Below, piece after piece: positions 45,486-53,948 of a stretch of 64,000 nt of DNA (position 1 is its first letter; the number at the start of each line of letters is the position of its first letter). The translations under genes and the position numbers were made by a program. The stretch comes from Hymenobacter mellowenesis (GTDB lineage: Bacteria; Bacteroidota; Bacteroidia; Cytophagales; Hymenobacteraceae): assembly GCF_030581005.1 (NCBI RefSeq), contig NZ_JAUQSX010000006.1, forward strand, positions 1-64,000, given 5' to 3'. The notes beneath the pieces are model-generated. The model saw only the letters and a list, made by a program, of their open reading frames with translations. It searched no databases and was not told where the DNA came from.

Positions 45486-45515
45486 AAGGGAAGTCATGCA
45501 AACGCATACTAGCCG

Positions 45516-46454
45516 TTAGCCTTTCCGATAAAACGGTTCAATCGTTTTGAAGTACGGATTCACGCCCTCTTCCGAATTCAGGTCCAGCAGCATCAAATCC
45601 ACGAACTGGTATACGTTGGTTTTGCCTTCGAGCACGGGGCCCAGCTCCTGCATGAAGCTCGGGTCGGGGTTGGTGCTGATGAAGGCGAGGAGCAGGCGCG
45701 GCACGTCGGGGTTGTCGGCGAGCTGCATCTGGGCCAGGTAGGCGGCTTCGATGTGGGGCTGGGTGGCGGCCCAGGCGGCAATGGCATCGGCCACGGCCTG
45801 CGGCGCCTCGGCGGGCTGGCTGAGCAGCACCTGAGCATCGCCGCCGCCGGGCGAAAGCGGGCCGGTGAGCTGCCCGTTGAGCAGGGCGGCCAGCTCGTCT
45901 TTGGGCAACAGCTTGCCGGCGGGCGAGAAGGGGTTCAGCACGCAGTCCTGGCCCTGAATCATCTGGAAGAAGGCGTGGCCGGGAATGCGCACGTAGGGCA
46001 CGGGGCCGTTGTCCTGGCCGCCATCAGTGAGGCGCGGCACCGAGCTAAAAATGGGCAGCTTGCCATCGTTCAGCACCTGCAGCTGGATTTCCTGGCCTTC
46101 GCTGAGCACCACTTCGCCGGGCTCAATGCCTTCCATGGGGGCCAGAATCATCAGAATCTCCTCCTGCAGCAGCGCCTGGTAGAACGCGGGCCGGGCGTTT
46201 TCGTCCGTAGCGGCTAGCAGCAGCAACTGCTCCAACACGTTTTCGGGCTCGAAAGGCATCGGGAGGGGCTCCGGAATCTGGTAGACCGGCGGGGCCGGGG
46301 CCACGGGCTCAACGGGCGCTACGAACTTGGAGCCCTGGTAGCGGGGGCCACCGGCGGGTTTTTCGGCCGGGGCCGCGTTGGGGGCCGCGTTCGGGGTGGG
46401 AGGGGTAGCCGGCGTCTCGGCGGGTTTATTTTTCAGGAAGTCTAACAGGCCCAT
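45516..46454 (-). CDS. SseB-family protein (enhanced serine sensitivity)
   Basis: The 312-residue cytosolic protein has an N-terminal MGLLDFLKNKP and a proline/alanine linker (about 10-60). An SseB N-terminal domain (ENVLEQLLLLAATDENARPAF, cut here, then LPIFSSVPRL and GHAFFQMIQGQDCVLNPFSP) is followed by an SseB C-terminal domain (EAAYLAQMQLADNPDVPRLL). SseB-type proteins are of uncertain biochemical role; E. coli SseB affects serine sensitivity. The start matches the motif MGLLDFLKN, which precedes this domain in relatives. Confidence 0.78.
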   Translation of the reverse strand: MGLLDFLKNKPAETPATPPTPNAAPNAAPAEKPAGGPRYQGSKFVAPVEPVAPAPPVYQIPEPLPMPFEPENVLEQLLLLAATDENARPAFYQALLQEEILMILAPMEGIEPGEVVLSEGQEIQLQVLNDGKLPIFSSVPRLTDGGQDNGPVPYVRIPGHAFFQMIQGQDCVLNPFSPAGKLLPKDELAALLNGQLTGPLSPGGGDAQVLLSQPAEAPQAVADAIAAWAATQPHIEAAYLAQMQLADNPDVPRLLLAFISTNPDPSFMQELGPVLEGKTNVYQFVDLMLLDLNSEEGVNPYFKTIEPFYRKG

Positions 46455-46553
46455 AAAGGATAAGCAAGCAAGTGAAATTGGGAGTGCAATCTACGGCGAA
46501 AACCGGGTTTTAAGCGGTTGAAATGCGGGGTGGTGAGGTTGAATTGAAAGAGC

Positions 46554-46659
46554 GAACCGTCATGCTGAGCTGGTCGTAGCATCTCGAACGCAGGAGTAAA
46601 TTCAGTCGATTGGATTAGTTGCGCAGTAGAGATGCTGCGACCAGCTCAGCATGACGTTC
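46554..46659. repeat. Interspersed inverted repeat, type A copy 6 (ctggtc variant)
   Basis: Arms 46554-46585 and 46629-46659 are complementary apart from one inserted base. The core is tgctgagctggtcgtagc, replacing the gcgcagcgaagc of other copies on both arms, a compensated change that keeps the stem. Confidence 0.8.
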
Positions 46660-46685
46660 TTAAGGCACGACGTGCTTCCAATCCT

Positions 46686-47084
46686 TCAATGGCACTTGTC
46701 CAGCTGGGCCTGCACATCGCTGATGGTGCGCGGCGCCGCCTCGTTGCCCCAGTGGCTTTCGATGTAGTTCAGCAAGTTCGTGACCTGGGCGGGGCTGAGG
46801 CTTTTGTTGCCGGGCATCACGTTGTGGTAGCCCACGCCGTTCACCACAATCACCTCGTTCTGGCCGTTGCGGAGCAGGCAGGGCAGCTCGGCGCGGTGGT
46901 CGGTGAGGTAGTCGGAGCCGGCAATGGGCGGAATGAGGCGGCCCAGGCCCTGGCCCTGCTCGCCGTGGCAGCTGGCGCACTTCTGCGCATAAAGCTTCTC
47001 GCCCTGGTGGCGGTTGTTGCTGAAGCAGCCGGTGAGGGTAATGCTCAACGATATGCCTAGCAAAAAGCGGAATTGAATTGACAT
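46686..47084 (-). CDS. Lipid-anchored c-type cytochrome
   Basis: The 132-residue protein has a lipobox-like TGC (cysteine 20) and one heme site CASCH (36-40) with methionine ligand M90 (HNVMPGN). It is likely an electron carrier in the periplasm. It follows the SCO1 gene, with a repeat between, and that neighbourhood points to respiratory oxidase assembly or electron supply. The start MSIQFRFLLG is preferred; upstream residues derive from a repeat. Confidence 0.88.
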   Translation of the reverse strand: MSIQFRFLLGISLSITLTGCFSNNRHQGEKLYAQKCASCHGEQGQGLGRLIPPIAGSDYLTDHRAELPCLLRNGQNEVIVVNGVGYHNVMPGNKSLSPAQVTNLLNYIESHWGNEAAPRTISDVQAQLDKCH

Positions 47085-47091
47085 GAATGGT

Positions 47092-47215
47092 ACGTCATGC
47101 GGTGCGCAGCGAAGCATCTCGCGTGTGGCAGTAATTATTTTCTTGCGATTGAGTCACTATTGCACGCGAGATGCTTCGTCCTCTGCTTGATGCGCAGAAT
47201 GCTCTGCATGACAGT
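47092..47215. repeat. Interspersed inverted repeat, type A copy 7 (degenerate)
   Basis: The left arm is acgtcatgcggtgcgcagcg from 47092. The right arm (about 47163-47215) is interrupted by roughly 20 extra bases after gcttcg. The element lies between the SCO1 and cytochrome c genes of an otherwise compact cluster. Confidence 0.7.
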
Positions 47216-47227
47216 CAGCATGTTCGA

Positions 47228-47926
47228 CTACTGCTTCGCTGCGCCACCCTTGCGGCTGTCAATCTCGGCCAGCAGCACGGGCAGCTCTTTTTGCAGCCGC
47301 GCCACTTCGGTGGGGTTCAGGCTGTCGTAGAGGCCGCGGATGTGGCCCTGGTCGTCCACCAGCGCGAATGTGCCGTTGTGGGCGAAGCCGCCGGGGGCCT
47401 CTTTATCGGGCTGGGCGGCGGTGAAGTAGGCGCGAGCCAGTTGAAACACCGTGTCGCGGGCGGTGGGCTCGCCGTGGGCGCCGGTGGTGGCGAAGTGCCA
47501 GCGGCTGGCATCGGCAATGCCCAGGCGCTGGGCGTAGTCTTTCAGCACCGGGATGGAATCGTGGGCCGGGTCGATGGTGTGCGAGAGGAACACCACGCGC
47601 GGGTCTTTCTCAAACTGGTGGTACACCTTCAACAGTTCGCCCTGCATTTTGGGGCAGATGCCGGGGCAGGTGGCGAAGAAAAAATCGGCCACGTAGGCCC
47701 GGCCGGCAAAGCTTTGGTTGGTGAGCGGCTGCCCGGCCTGGTCGATGAGGCGGAAGCGGGGCACGGTGGCAAACACCGTATCGGCGGGGCCGCCGTCGGC
47801 GCGGGGTACCACGTCGCGCTCGCCCATAATGGGCAGGCGGGCCACTTCCTTGGGTTTTTCGGTGCAGGCTGGCGCGGCCAGCGTGGCCGCCAGCCCGGCC
47901 AGCAGCAAAAGGCGATTGAGAAGCAT
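47228..47926 (-). CDS. SCO1/SenC copper-binding lipoprotein
   Basis: The 232-residue protein has a lipoprotein signal with cysteine 21 (AAPAC). A thioredoxin-like fold carries copper ligands C87 and C91 (ATCPGICPKM) and the conserved histidine in GFAHNGTF (about residue 180). SCO proteins deliver copper to, or reduce, the CuA site of cytochrome oxidase. The gene lies 8 bp after the preceding lipoprotein gene and ahead of the cytochrome c gene, a likely operon. Confidence 0.92.
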   Translation of the reverse strand: MLLNRLLLLAGLAATLAAPACTEKPKEVARLPIMGERDVVPRADGGPADTVFATVPRFRLIDQAGQPLTNQSFAGRAYVADFFFATCPGICPKMQGELLKVYHQFEKDPRVVFLSHTIDPAHDSIPVLKDYAQRLGIADASRWHFATTGAHGEPTARDTVFQLARAYFTAAQPDKEAPGGFAHNGTFALVDDQGHIRGLYDSLNPTEVARLQKELPVLLAEIDSRKGGAAKQ

Positions 47927-47934
47927 AGCGGTAG

Positions 47935-48393
47935 TTATTTGGCAGGCGTGGATTGCACTTCGCCAGCGGGCGGGTGCTGAGTGAGGAAGCGAGTAGCCGA
48001 GTCGAGCGACGACCGGAACTGCCGCTGCACCCCCAGCAGTAGTTGCTGCTGCTGCCGGAAGTACTCCAGGCGGGCTTCGGGCGTCGCCGTGCTGTCAGAC
48101 GCCTTGTACTGGTGCATCCAGCTCATCATAGCCGCATCAGCGGCCTTCAGGCCCTGGATGTAGGGCGCCGGGGCCTCCGAGTGGTAGCCCGAGAGCTTGG
48201 TTTTGAGCTTGTAGAGCTGGTCGGTTTGGGCCATCAGCGAGTCGTGCTTGCTCATCAGGGCTATTTCGGCGGCGCTTGTCGGCGAGGGCGCGCCGTTTTC
48301 CGTGGTGGGCTTGTTGGGCGAGGAGCAGGCGGCCAATAGCGGAATCAGGGCGGCCAGCACCACCCGCAGCGAGTTTTTGCAGGAATTTTTCAC
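47935..48393 (-). CDS. Small helical lipoprotein upstream of SCO1
   Basis: The 152-residue lipoprotein has signal and lipobox LLAAC (cysteine near 21). It starts at GTG 48393 (MKNSCKNSLRVV), since no ATG gives the signal peptide. The mature part is helical and rich in Q, K and S, with MMSWMHQYKASDS and LEYFRQQQQLLLGVQ, and may form coiled coils. A perfect TACCTTTG motif ends five bases upstream of the GTG, so the message is probably leaderless. It is the first gene of the SCO1/cytochrome c cluster. Function unknown. Confidence 0.7.
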   Translation of the reverse strand: MKNSCKNSLRVVLAALIPLLAACSSPNKPTTENGAPSPTSAAEIALMSKHDSLMAQTDQLYKLKTKLSGYHSEAPAPYIQGLKAADAAMMSWMHQYKASDSTATPEARLEYFRQQQQLLLGVQRQFRSSLDSATRFLTQHPPAGEVQSTPAK

Positions 48394-48397
48394 GCCC

Positions 48398-48405
48398 CAA
48401 AGGTA
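48398..48405 (-). promoter_or_regulatory. Candidate -7 promoter element (TACCTTTG), minus strand
   Basis: A perfect TAnnTTTG on the minus strand, five bases from the GTG start of the lipoprotein-SCO1 cluster. Confidence 0.55.
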
Positions 48406-48445
48406 CAGCCGGCGCGGAGCACGGGCACAGCTGGCCGGCGCCTGT

Positions 48446-49333
48446 TCAGCTTTTAAACTCAACCAGCCGGTCGGCCCGAATCTCCGCTGCATCGGCGCAG
48501 TGCAGCCAGGGTTGCCGGGCCACTTCCAACGTGCAGGGGCCGTAGGTAAAAAGCCGGATTGCGCGCCGACGCGCTTCGGCCCGCAGCCGTTCCAACACTG
48601 CAGCCAGCATGCGTCCCCCAAAGGGCGTGTAGAGGAAGAAAACCGTGCCGTCGGCATAATCGGCATAGCGGGCATCGGCTTCCACAAAATTCACTTGTGA
48701 CAGCCCCAAATCGGCCGCCCAGCCGGTAGCCAGTGCGCAGTAAATAGGCTCAATTTCAATGCCTTGAGCCGGCACGCCGCTGAGCAGATGCACCAGCAGC
48801 GCTACGTGCCCCAGCCCCGCGCCCACATCCACCAATACATCGTTGCGGGTGAGAGCCGCACTTTCCGCCAGCTCGAAAATGACGCGGGCCGGCGTTTTCT
48901 GGTAATGCACCATCTCCGGCTCGCGGGCCGCGGTTTCCTGCGGCAGTACCGGCAGGGGAAACAGGCCGTTGGTAAACACGTCGAGCAAGTCGTACCCGGC
49001 CTGCGGCTTGGCATCGGCCGAGCGCCCCACGAAGGTTTTCGCCATCGCCCGAAATGCCGCGCCCCGGTATTGCCCCGACCGAATCCCAGTCCGTAGCCGG
49101 TCAAAAAGCGCGGTATCAATAGCTTCCAGCTGCTGCTTCAGTAACTCTGCGCGGCGGTTCAACGCTGGCCAATCCGAGTTCGGCGCCTGCGGCAGGCTCG
49201 CGAGCTGGTCAATTATGTGAAAATCCAGGAAATCCAGTGCTTCGGCCCGGCCGGCAAAATTCAGCTCTTCGCGCAAGGCCGAATTCTGCTCAAGCTCGGC
49301 CAAGTCGGCTGCAATGGCCTGGGCCGGCAGCAT
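48446..49333 (-). CDS. Class I SAM-dependent methyltransferase, coupled to the DAC-like gene
   Basis: The 295-residue cytosolic protein has a helical N-terminal part, then a Rossmann methyltransferase fold with motif I VLVDVGAGLGHVALL (about 165-180), the acidic loop GIEIEP and NFVEADARY. The target is not identifiable; the layout is somewhat like lysine (DOT1-type) methyltransferases. The start ATG overlaps the stop TAA of the preceding gene by one base (TAATG), so translation is probably coupled and the two proteins may act together. Confidence 0.78.
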   Translation of the reverse strand: MLPAQAIAADLAELEQNSALREELNFAGRAEALDFLDFHIIDQLASLPQAPNSDWPALNRRAELLKQQLEAIDTALFDRLRTGIRSGQYRGAAFRAMAKTFVGRSADAKPQAGYDLLDVFTNGLFPLPVLPQETAAREPEMVHYQKTPARVIFELAESAALTRNDVLVDVGAGLGHVALLVHLLSGVPAQGIEIEPIYCALATGWAADLGLSQVNFVEADARYADYADGTVFFLYTPFGGRMLAAVLERLRAEARRRAIRLFTYGPCTLEVARQPWLHCADAAEIRADRLVEFKS

Positions 49334-50781
49334 TAGCTGGGCAGTAGGTCAATCCAGCCGTCTTCGCTCACCACCACGGCTAGCACTGGGTATTTGCTGC
49401 TGTGGGCGTAGCGCAGGGCCGAGTTATAGCGCGACCCGCGCGAGGAATCGCCCTTCTCCGTGGCCAGCCCGTCGAGAATGGCGCCAATGGCGTGGCACAT
49501 GCCGTTGGGCTCAATGAGCACGGCCCCGTCGATGTTGGTGACGAGGCGCAGCACCGAAGGCGTCATGATGCGCGGCACCACCCGGAAGCACTGCCGGGCC
49601 AGCCGCTGGGCCTCCTGCGCCGCCCCAGTGGTGATGACCAGGATGGTGCCATTGGGCTGGGTAGTAGCCTTTTGGGCCAAATCCCAGAGGTAATCGGTGC
49701 TGTCCACGTCGAGGCTGGGAAACACGATGCGGATGATGCGCGCAAAGTTGTCGGCCGCCACCCGGCCCTGAGGCAGGCGCGGCGTGTTGCTCACCACGCG
49801 CATCAGCACCTGGCCGTTGTGGCTCATTTCCCAGCTGTAGTGGTTGGTGAAATGCACCGTCACGAGCGGCTCAAACTGCGCGTCCGATTCCGGCACGAGT
49901 TGGCCCAGGCCAAACACGTGCGAGGCATCCGAAATCAGGGCCGTGTGGCCTTCGCTCAGCTCCAGCAGCTTCCGGATGGAGCGGTGGTCGCGCATGGGCA
50001 CGGGCGTTTCCAGCGTGAGCACCGGCACAATGGCCGGGTGCAGGCGCCGGCTCACCAGCATGGTGCCGATGCCTTCGTCGCCCTCGTGGCGCAGGGCGGC
50101 CACGCCGTTGCAGGCGTCGTAGAGGCCGTGGGTGCCGGCCGGGGCCACGCGCAGCATCAGCCGGCGGCCGGCCGAGCGCAGCAGTTCGTTGTAGTCGCGG
50201 TCGAGCACGGGCTGGTCGTTGTCGGCCGTGTCGGCTTCGCGCAGGGCGCGGGCGCAGTCGTGCAGAAACTCCATCACCGTGGCGTGGGGCAGGTTGGCGG
50301 GGCGGCCGCTGCTGGGCTTGGGCAAGGAGTAGTAGCCGTCGTAGCAGTCGGCCGAGAGCTGGAGCACCACCGTCACCAGGTAGCCCTGTAGGCTCACGGG
50401 CACCGAGCAGAAGGAACGGCGGTTTTCGTGGCGCGCGGCCGTGAGGCTGTTGAGCGTGGTTTCGGTGGCGCGGCACATCAGTTCGTACCAATGCTGCTTC
50501 TCAAACCGGTCGTGGTCGTTGGGGTGCAGGTGGTACACGGAACCTTGCGGGCCGTTGTCGGCTTCGAGGGCAGCGGCATCGATTTTTACCTGCCGGAAAT
50601 CGGTGGGCGCGTAGCGCGCCGTGGGGGGCTCCACCACCACGGCGTCGGGCTCGTCGCCCTCTTTAGCCGAGGCAAAGCCCAAAAGAAAAACCTCGGGCCG
50701 CAGGTTGCGGTCGAGTAAGTTAAATACCCCCTCGGCAAAGAGTTGGGCCGAAACGCGAAACAGACTTTGGTGTTCCCACAT
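49333..50781 (-). CDS. Diadenylate-cyclase-like protein with DACNV-type sensor domain
   Basis: This 482-residue protein has a C-terminal DAC (DisA_N) domain from about residue 365: the DGA motif D418-G419-A420 (DGAVLIEPNG) and, where the canonical enzyme has RHR, the sequence RGSRYNSA (R451-Y452-N453). The C-terminal end VVVSEDGWIDLLP matches the DAC end. The N-terminal part (about 1-360) resembles the large sensor-like domain that comparative studies named DACNV. Canonical DACs make cyclic di-AMP. The altered second motif leaves open whether this one is active, weak or makes another nucleotide. The ATG at 50781 is preferred to a TTG at 50793. Confidence 0.72.
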   Translation of the reverse strand: MWEHQSLFRVSAQLFAEGVFNLLDRNLRPEVFLLGFASAKEGDEPDAVVVEPPTARYAPTDFRQVKIDAAALEADNGPQGSVYHLHPNDHDRFEKQHWYELMCRATETTLNSLTAARHENRRSFCSVPVSLQGYLVTVVLQLSADCYDGYYSLPKPSSGRPANLPHATVMEFLHDCARALREADTADNDQPVLDRDYNELLRSAGRRLMLRVAPAGTHGLYDACNGVAALRHEGDEGIGTMLVSRRLHPAIVPVLTLETPVPMRDHRSIRKLLELSEGHTALISDASHVFGLGQLVPESDAQFEPLVTVHFTNHYSWEMSHNGQVLMRVVSNTPRLPQGRVAADNFARIIRIVFPSLDVDSTDYLWDLAQKATTQPNGTILVITTGAAQEAQRLARQCFRVVPRIMTPSVLRLVTNIDGAVLIEPNGMCHAIGAILDGLATEKGDSSRGSRYNSALRYAHSSKYPVLAVVVSEDGWIDLLPS

Positions 50782-50971
50782 GGGCAGATTCAAGACGGCC
50801 GGGCCACGTTGGGGCCCCGACTTCGCCCCGAACTACGGAAAAAGCCGCCGGAAAGTGGCACTTTTAAACAAATTTCCTGATTTAGGGCTTCTTTGCCGGC
50901 CCAGAAAATCGTATCTTCGGGCTACCACCGGTCCGTCTGCCGGCCCCTTCCACCGCCAACCTCGCAAGCCT

Positions 50972-51244
50972 ATGCTCTTTGTCGACATGCTCTTTGTGGT
51001 GGCGCTGGCCATTTCCTTCATCCCCATCCTCACGGGCTACTGCGCCCAGAGCCGCGGCCGTTCGTTCTGGCTGTGGTTTGCCCTGGGCTGGCTGGTGCCC
51101 ATCGCCTCGTTTTTCCTGCTCTTCGCCCTCATTGCCCGCGACGAGTTGAACCCCGGCCGCCGCCTGCTCGGCGAAGCCCGCCAACTCCTGCGCGAAGCCG
51201 AGGAGCGGGAAAAGGCACTGCGTTTGGCAAAGAAAAAGGAATAA
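50972..51244 (+). CDS. Small two-span membrane protein
   Basis: The 90-residue protein has two transmembrane segments (about residues 3-22 and 30-52, with WLWFALGWLVPIASFFLLFA) and a charged helical tail (EAEEREKALRLAKKKE). It starts at ATG 50972, divergent from the DAC-like gene. A TATCTTCG motif about 60 bases upstream may be its promoter. Function unknown. Confidence 0.65.
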   Translation: MLFVDMLFVVALAISFIPILTGYCAQSRGRSFWLWFALGWLVPIASFFLLFALIARDELNPGRRLLGEARQLLREAEEREKALRLAKKKE

Positions 51245-51258
51245 GTATTGTAGAAAAC

Positions 51259-51354
51259 AACGTCATGCTGAGCGCAGCCGAAGCATCCCTACTGCAGCAG
51301 TAAATATGATTACCTGCGCAATAGAGATGCTTCGATTGCGCTCAGCATGACGTT
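51259..51354. repeat. Interspersed inverted repeat, type A copy 8
   Basis: Arms 51259-51287 and 51326-51354 match at 27 of 29 positions (aacgtcatgctgagcgcagc...). It lies between convergent genes. A short extra piece at 51361-51373 (cagtatgacattc) repeats the outer part of the arm. Confidence 0.85.
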
Positions 51355-51387
51355 CTGGCTCAGTATGACATTCTATTTATTCTCTTT

Positions 51388-52614
51388 TCATCGCAACCGC
51401 CGCGCCACACCCCGCGCCACCCAGGCGCCGGTGCTGAAGCAACCCTGCAATAAGTAGCCGCCCGTTGGCGCCTCCCAGTCCAGCATCTCGCCGGCTACGA
51501 ACGTGCCAGGCCGCTGCCGCAGCATGAGGTGCTCATCGACGGCGGCGAAAGGAATGCCGCCAGCCGTGGAAATGGCTTCGTCCAACGGCCGCAGGGCCAC
51601 CACGGGCAGCGGCACGGCCATGAGCAGCGCCGCCAGCGCTTCCGGTTGCCAGGCAGCAACATCGGGCGCCAGCTCGCGGAGCAATGTGGGTACCGGTGGC
51701 GCCAGACTCAGAGCTTTGCGCAGAAAATCGGGCAGCGATGCGCCGCTGCGCCGCTGTTGCAGCTTGGCCAGCAGTGCGGGCGCGGGCAAGTCAGGTTTCA
51801 GGTTCAGAAACAGGGTGGCCGGCCTGCCGCTGTGCAGCGCTTGCCGCACCTGCGGCGTCAGGGCATACACCGGTGTGCCCTCCACACCGTAATCGGTAAG
51901 CATGATTTCGCCGCGCACTTCAGGGCCGTTGTTCACGCGCAGGCCGATGTTTTTGAGCGGTGCGCGGCCCACTTTCTCTTTGAAAAAAACCGACCATTCT
52001 ACTTCAGCCCCGCAGTTGGCCGGTGCGAAGGGCGCTACCGGCACGCCAATTTCCTGTAGCAACGGCACCCAGGCGCCATCGGAGCCGGTTTTGGCCCAGC
52101 TCGCGCCGCCCAGGGCCAGTACCGTGGCGGCGGGCTCAAGCATTATTTCTTCGCCCGAAGCCTCGTTGCGCAGGCGCAGGCCGGTGGCCCCCGCAAAGCC
52201 CAGCCAGCGGTGCCGGGTATGAAGCTGCACGCCTAGTTCCCGCAACCGGTTCAGCCAGGCGCGGAGCAAGTCGGCCGGTTTGTGCGCGGCCACGGGGAAG
52301 ATGCGGCCGCTGGTGCCCACAAAGGTTTCGATGCCCAGGCCGGCGGCCCAGGCGCGCAGGTCGGCTGGCGAAAAGTGGCTCAGTAAAGACCGAAAGCGCG
52401 ACTCTTCCGCTCCGTAGCGGCTGGCGAAGCGGCGGCTGTCCTCGGCGTTGCTCAGGTTGAAGCCGCCGTGTCCAGCCACCAGAAACTTGCGCCCCACCGT
52501 GGCCTGGGCCTCAAAAAGCTGCACCGCATAGCCGGCCTCGGCTAAGCGGTGGGCCGCCATAAGCCCCGCCGGCCCACCGCCGATAATTGCTACGTATTCG
52601 CGGCGCTTATCCAT
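51388..52614 (-). CDS. HI0933/BaiN-like flavoprotein oxidoreductase
   Basis: The 408-residue cytosolic FAD enzyme has the N-terminal dinucleotide motif YVAIIGGGPAGLMAA, then AGHGGFNLSNAE and, near the C terminus, AGGIPFAAVDEHLMLRQ and GEMLDWEAPTGGYLLQGCFST (cut here). This pattern belongs to the HI0933-like/TIGR03862 flavoproteins, of unknown substrate. The start MDKRREYVAIIG places the FAD motif properly. A CAAAGGTA (minus-strand TACCTTTG) lies about 50 bases upstream. Confidence 0.88.
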   Translation of the reverse strand: MDKRREYVAIIGGGPAGLMAAHRLAEAGYAVQLFEAQATVGRKFLVAGHGGFNLSNAEDSRRFASRYGAEESRFRSLLSHFSPADLRAWAAGLGIETFVGTSGRIFPVAAHKPADLLRAWLNRLRELGVQLHTRHRWLGFAGATGLRLRNEASGEEIMLEPAATVLALGGASWAKTGSDGAWVPLLQEIGVPVAPFAPANCGAEVEWSVFFKEKVGRAPLKNIGLRVNNGPEVRGEIMLTDYGVEGTPVYALTPQVRQALHSGRPATLFLNLKPDLPAPALLAKLQQRRSGASLPDFLRKALSLAPPVPTLLRELAPDVAAWQPEALAALLMAVPLPVVALRPLDEAISTAGGIPFAAVDEHLMLRQRPGTFVAGEMLDWEAPTGGYLLQGCFSTGAWVARGVARRLR

Positions 52615-52663
52615 AGTAAATAGAAGGAAAAAATGACCATTGCGCGCTTCAAAACCGGGCCGC

Positions 52664-52671
52664 CAAAGGTA
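52664..52671 (-). promoter_or_regulatory. Candidate -7 promoter element (TACCTTTG), minus strand
   Basis: A perfect TAnnTTTG on the minus strand, 49 bases upstream of the flavoprotein ATG. Confidence 0.5.
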
Positions 52672-52729
52672 CGGCTCCGGGCAGCCGAGCTCAACCCCGG
52701 CCCAAGCTCGGCCGTTAGCCAGAGCACTT

Positions 52730-53920
52730 ATGGGACCATATACCATTCTAATCGGCCTGAGCCTGGCGGTTCTGCTGTCCTACGTTTTCGACCTCGCCGC
52801 GCGGGCCACCAAGGTGCCTTCGGTGCTGCTGCTGCTGCTCTCCGGCATCGCCCTTAGCCAGGCCGCTACGTACTGGGGCGTGGCCGTGGCTGTGCCGCCG
52901 GTGCTGCTGCAGTTGTTTGGCATCGTGGGGCTTATCCTTATCGTGTTGGAAGGCTCCCTCGACTTGCGCCTTACCCGCGATAAGGCTCCGCTCATTCGGC
53001 GCTCGTTTCTGGCGGCGGTGCTTATCATGGGGGTGCAGGTGGCCGCTATTGCGGCGTTGCTGCACTTTTATGTGGGCGCGCGCTGGCAAAGCTGCCTCCT
53101 CAATGCCGTGCCGCTGGCCGTGGTGAGCAGCGCTGTGGCCATCCCCAGCGTGGCCGGCCTGGGCGGTGCCAAGCAGGAGTTCATCATCTACGAAAGCACG
53201 TTTTCCGACATCGTGGGCATCATGCTCTTCAATTTTATCCTGCAGGATGATTTCGCGCAGGGCTGGTCCATCGTCACCTTCGGGCGCGATGTGCTGGCTG
53301 TAGCCGTGGTTGCGGTGCTCAGCACGGCGCTGCTGGCCTGGCTGCTGGGGCGGCTGCGCTCGCACGTCAAGTTCTTCCTGCTGTTCGCGTTTCTGGTGCT
53401 TATCTACAGCATTGCCAAGAAGCTGCACCTCTCGTCGTTGGTGCTGGTGCTGGCCTTCGGCCTGGCCGTCAACAACGCCGACCAGCTGCTGAAACACCCG
53501 CTGCTGCGCCGCTTCCTGCACCCCGAGCAGCTGGCTGGCGAGCTGCACCAGCTCAAAAGTATCACCGCCGAATCGGCGTTTCTGATTCGTACTTTTTTCT
53601 TCCTTCTCTTTGGTTACTCCATCACCCTGAGCAACTTAGTGAGCGTGAACCTGCTGCTTCAAGGCGTACTCATCGTGGGCATGCTCACGCTGGTGCGCTA
53701 CGTGTACCTGCGCTACGTGGCCCGCACCGACCTCATTCCCGAGCTGTTCATCGCGCCCAAAGGCCTCATCTCCGTGTTGTTGTTCTACAGCATTCCTGCC
53801 CGCTTTCTGATTGGCGAAGTCAGCGAAAACATCCTTTTCGTGGTCATTCTGCTCACCGGTCTGCTCATGATGGTAGGCCTGCAGCTGGCCCGCAAAACGC
53901 CGGAATTGGGCGAATATTGA
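52730..53920 (+). CDS. Cation:proton antiporter (CPA1/NhaP type)
   Basis: The 396-residue membrane protein has about 11-12 hydrophobic helices. The transport core shows LVSSAVAIPSVAGL-like sequence (AVVSSAVAIPSVAGLGGAKQE, cut here) and YESTFSDIVGIMLFNF, close to the ESxxSD motif of Na+/H+ antiporters. It should exchange sodium or potassium for protons across the inner membrane. It is divergent from the flavoprotein gene. The start MGPYTILIGL is preferred to a farther one. Confidence 0.85.
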   Translation: MGPYTILIGLSLAVLLSYVFDLAARATKVPSVLLLLLSGIALSQAATYWGVAVAVPPVLLQLFGIVGLILIVLEGSLDLRLTRDKAPLIRRSFLAAVLIMGVQVAAIAALLHFYVGARWQSCLLNAVPLAVVSSAVAIPSVAGLGGAKQEFIIYESTFSDIVGIMLFNFILQDDFAQGWSIVTFGRDVLAVAVVAVLSTALLAWLLGRLRSHVKFFLLFAFLVLIYSIAKKLHLSSLVLVLAFGLAVNNADQLLKHPLLRRFLHPEQLAGELHQLKSITAESAFLIRTFFFLLFGYSITLSNLVSVNLLLQGVLIVGMLTLVRYVYLRYVARTDLIPELFIAPKGLISVLLFYSIPARFLIGEVSENILFVVILLTGLLMMVGLQLARKTPELGEY

Positions 53921-53948
53921 CAATGGAATAGAAAACTGAAGCTTAAGA

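Noticed and set aside
51259..51354. Intrinsic terminators in place of the type A repeats
   Set aside because: The arms are long, the centre is 40-60 nt and usually no T-tract follows. They recur with the same sequence at unrelated genes, so I list them as repeats, although some may terminate transcription.
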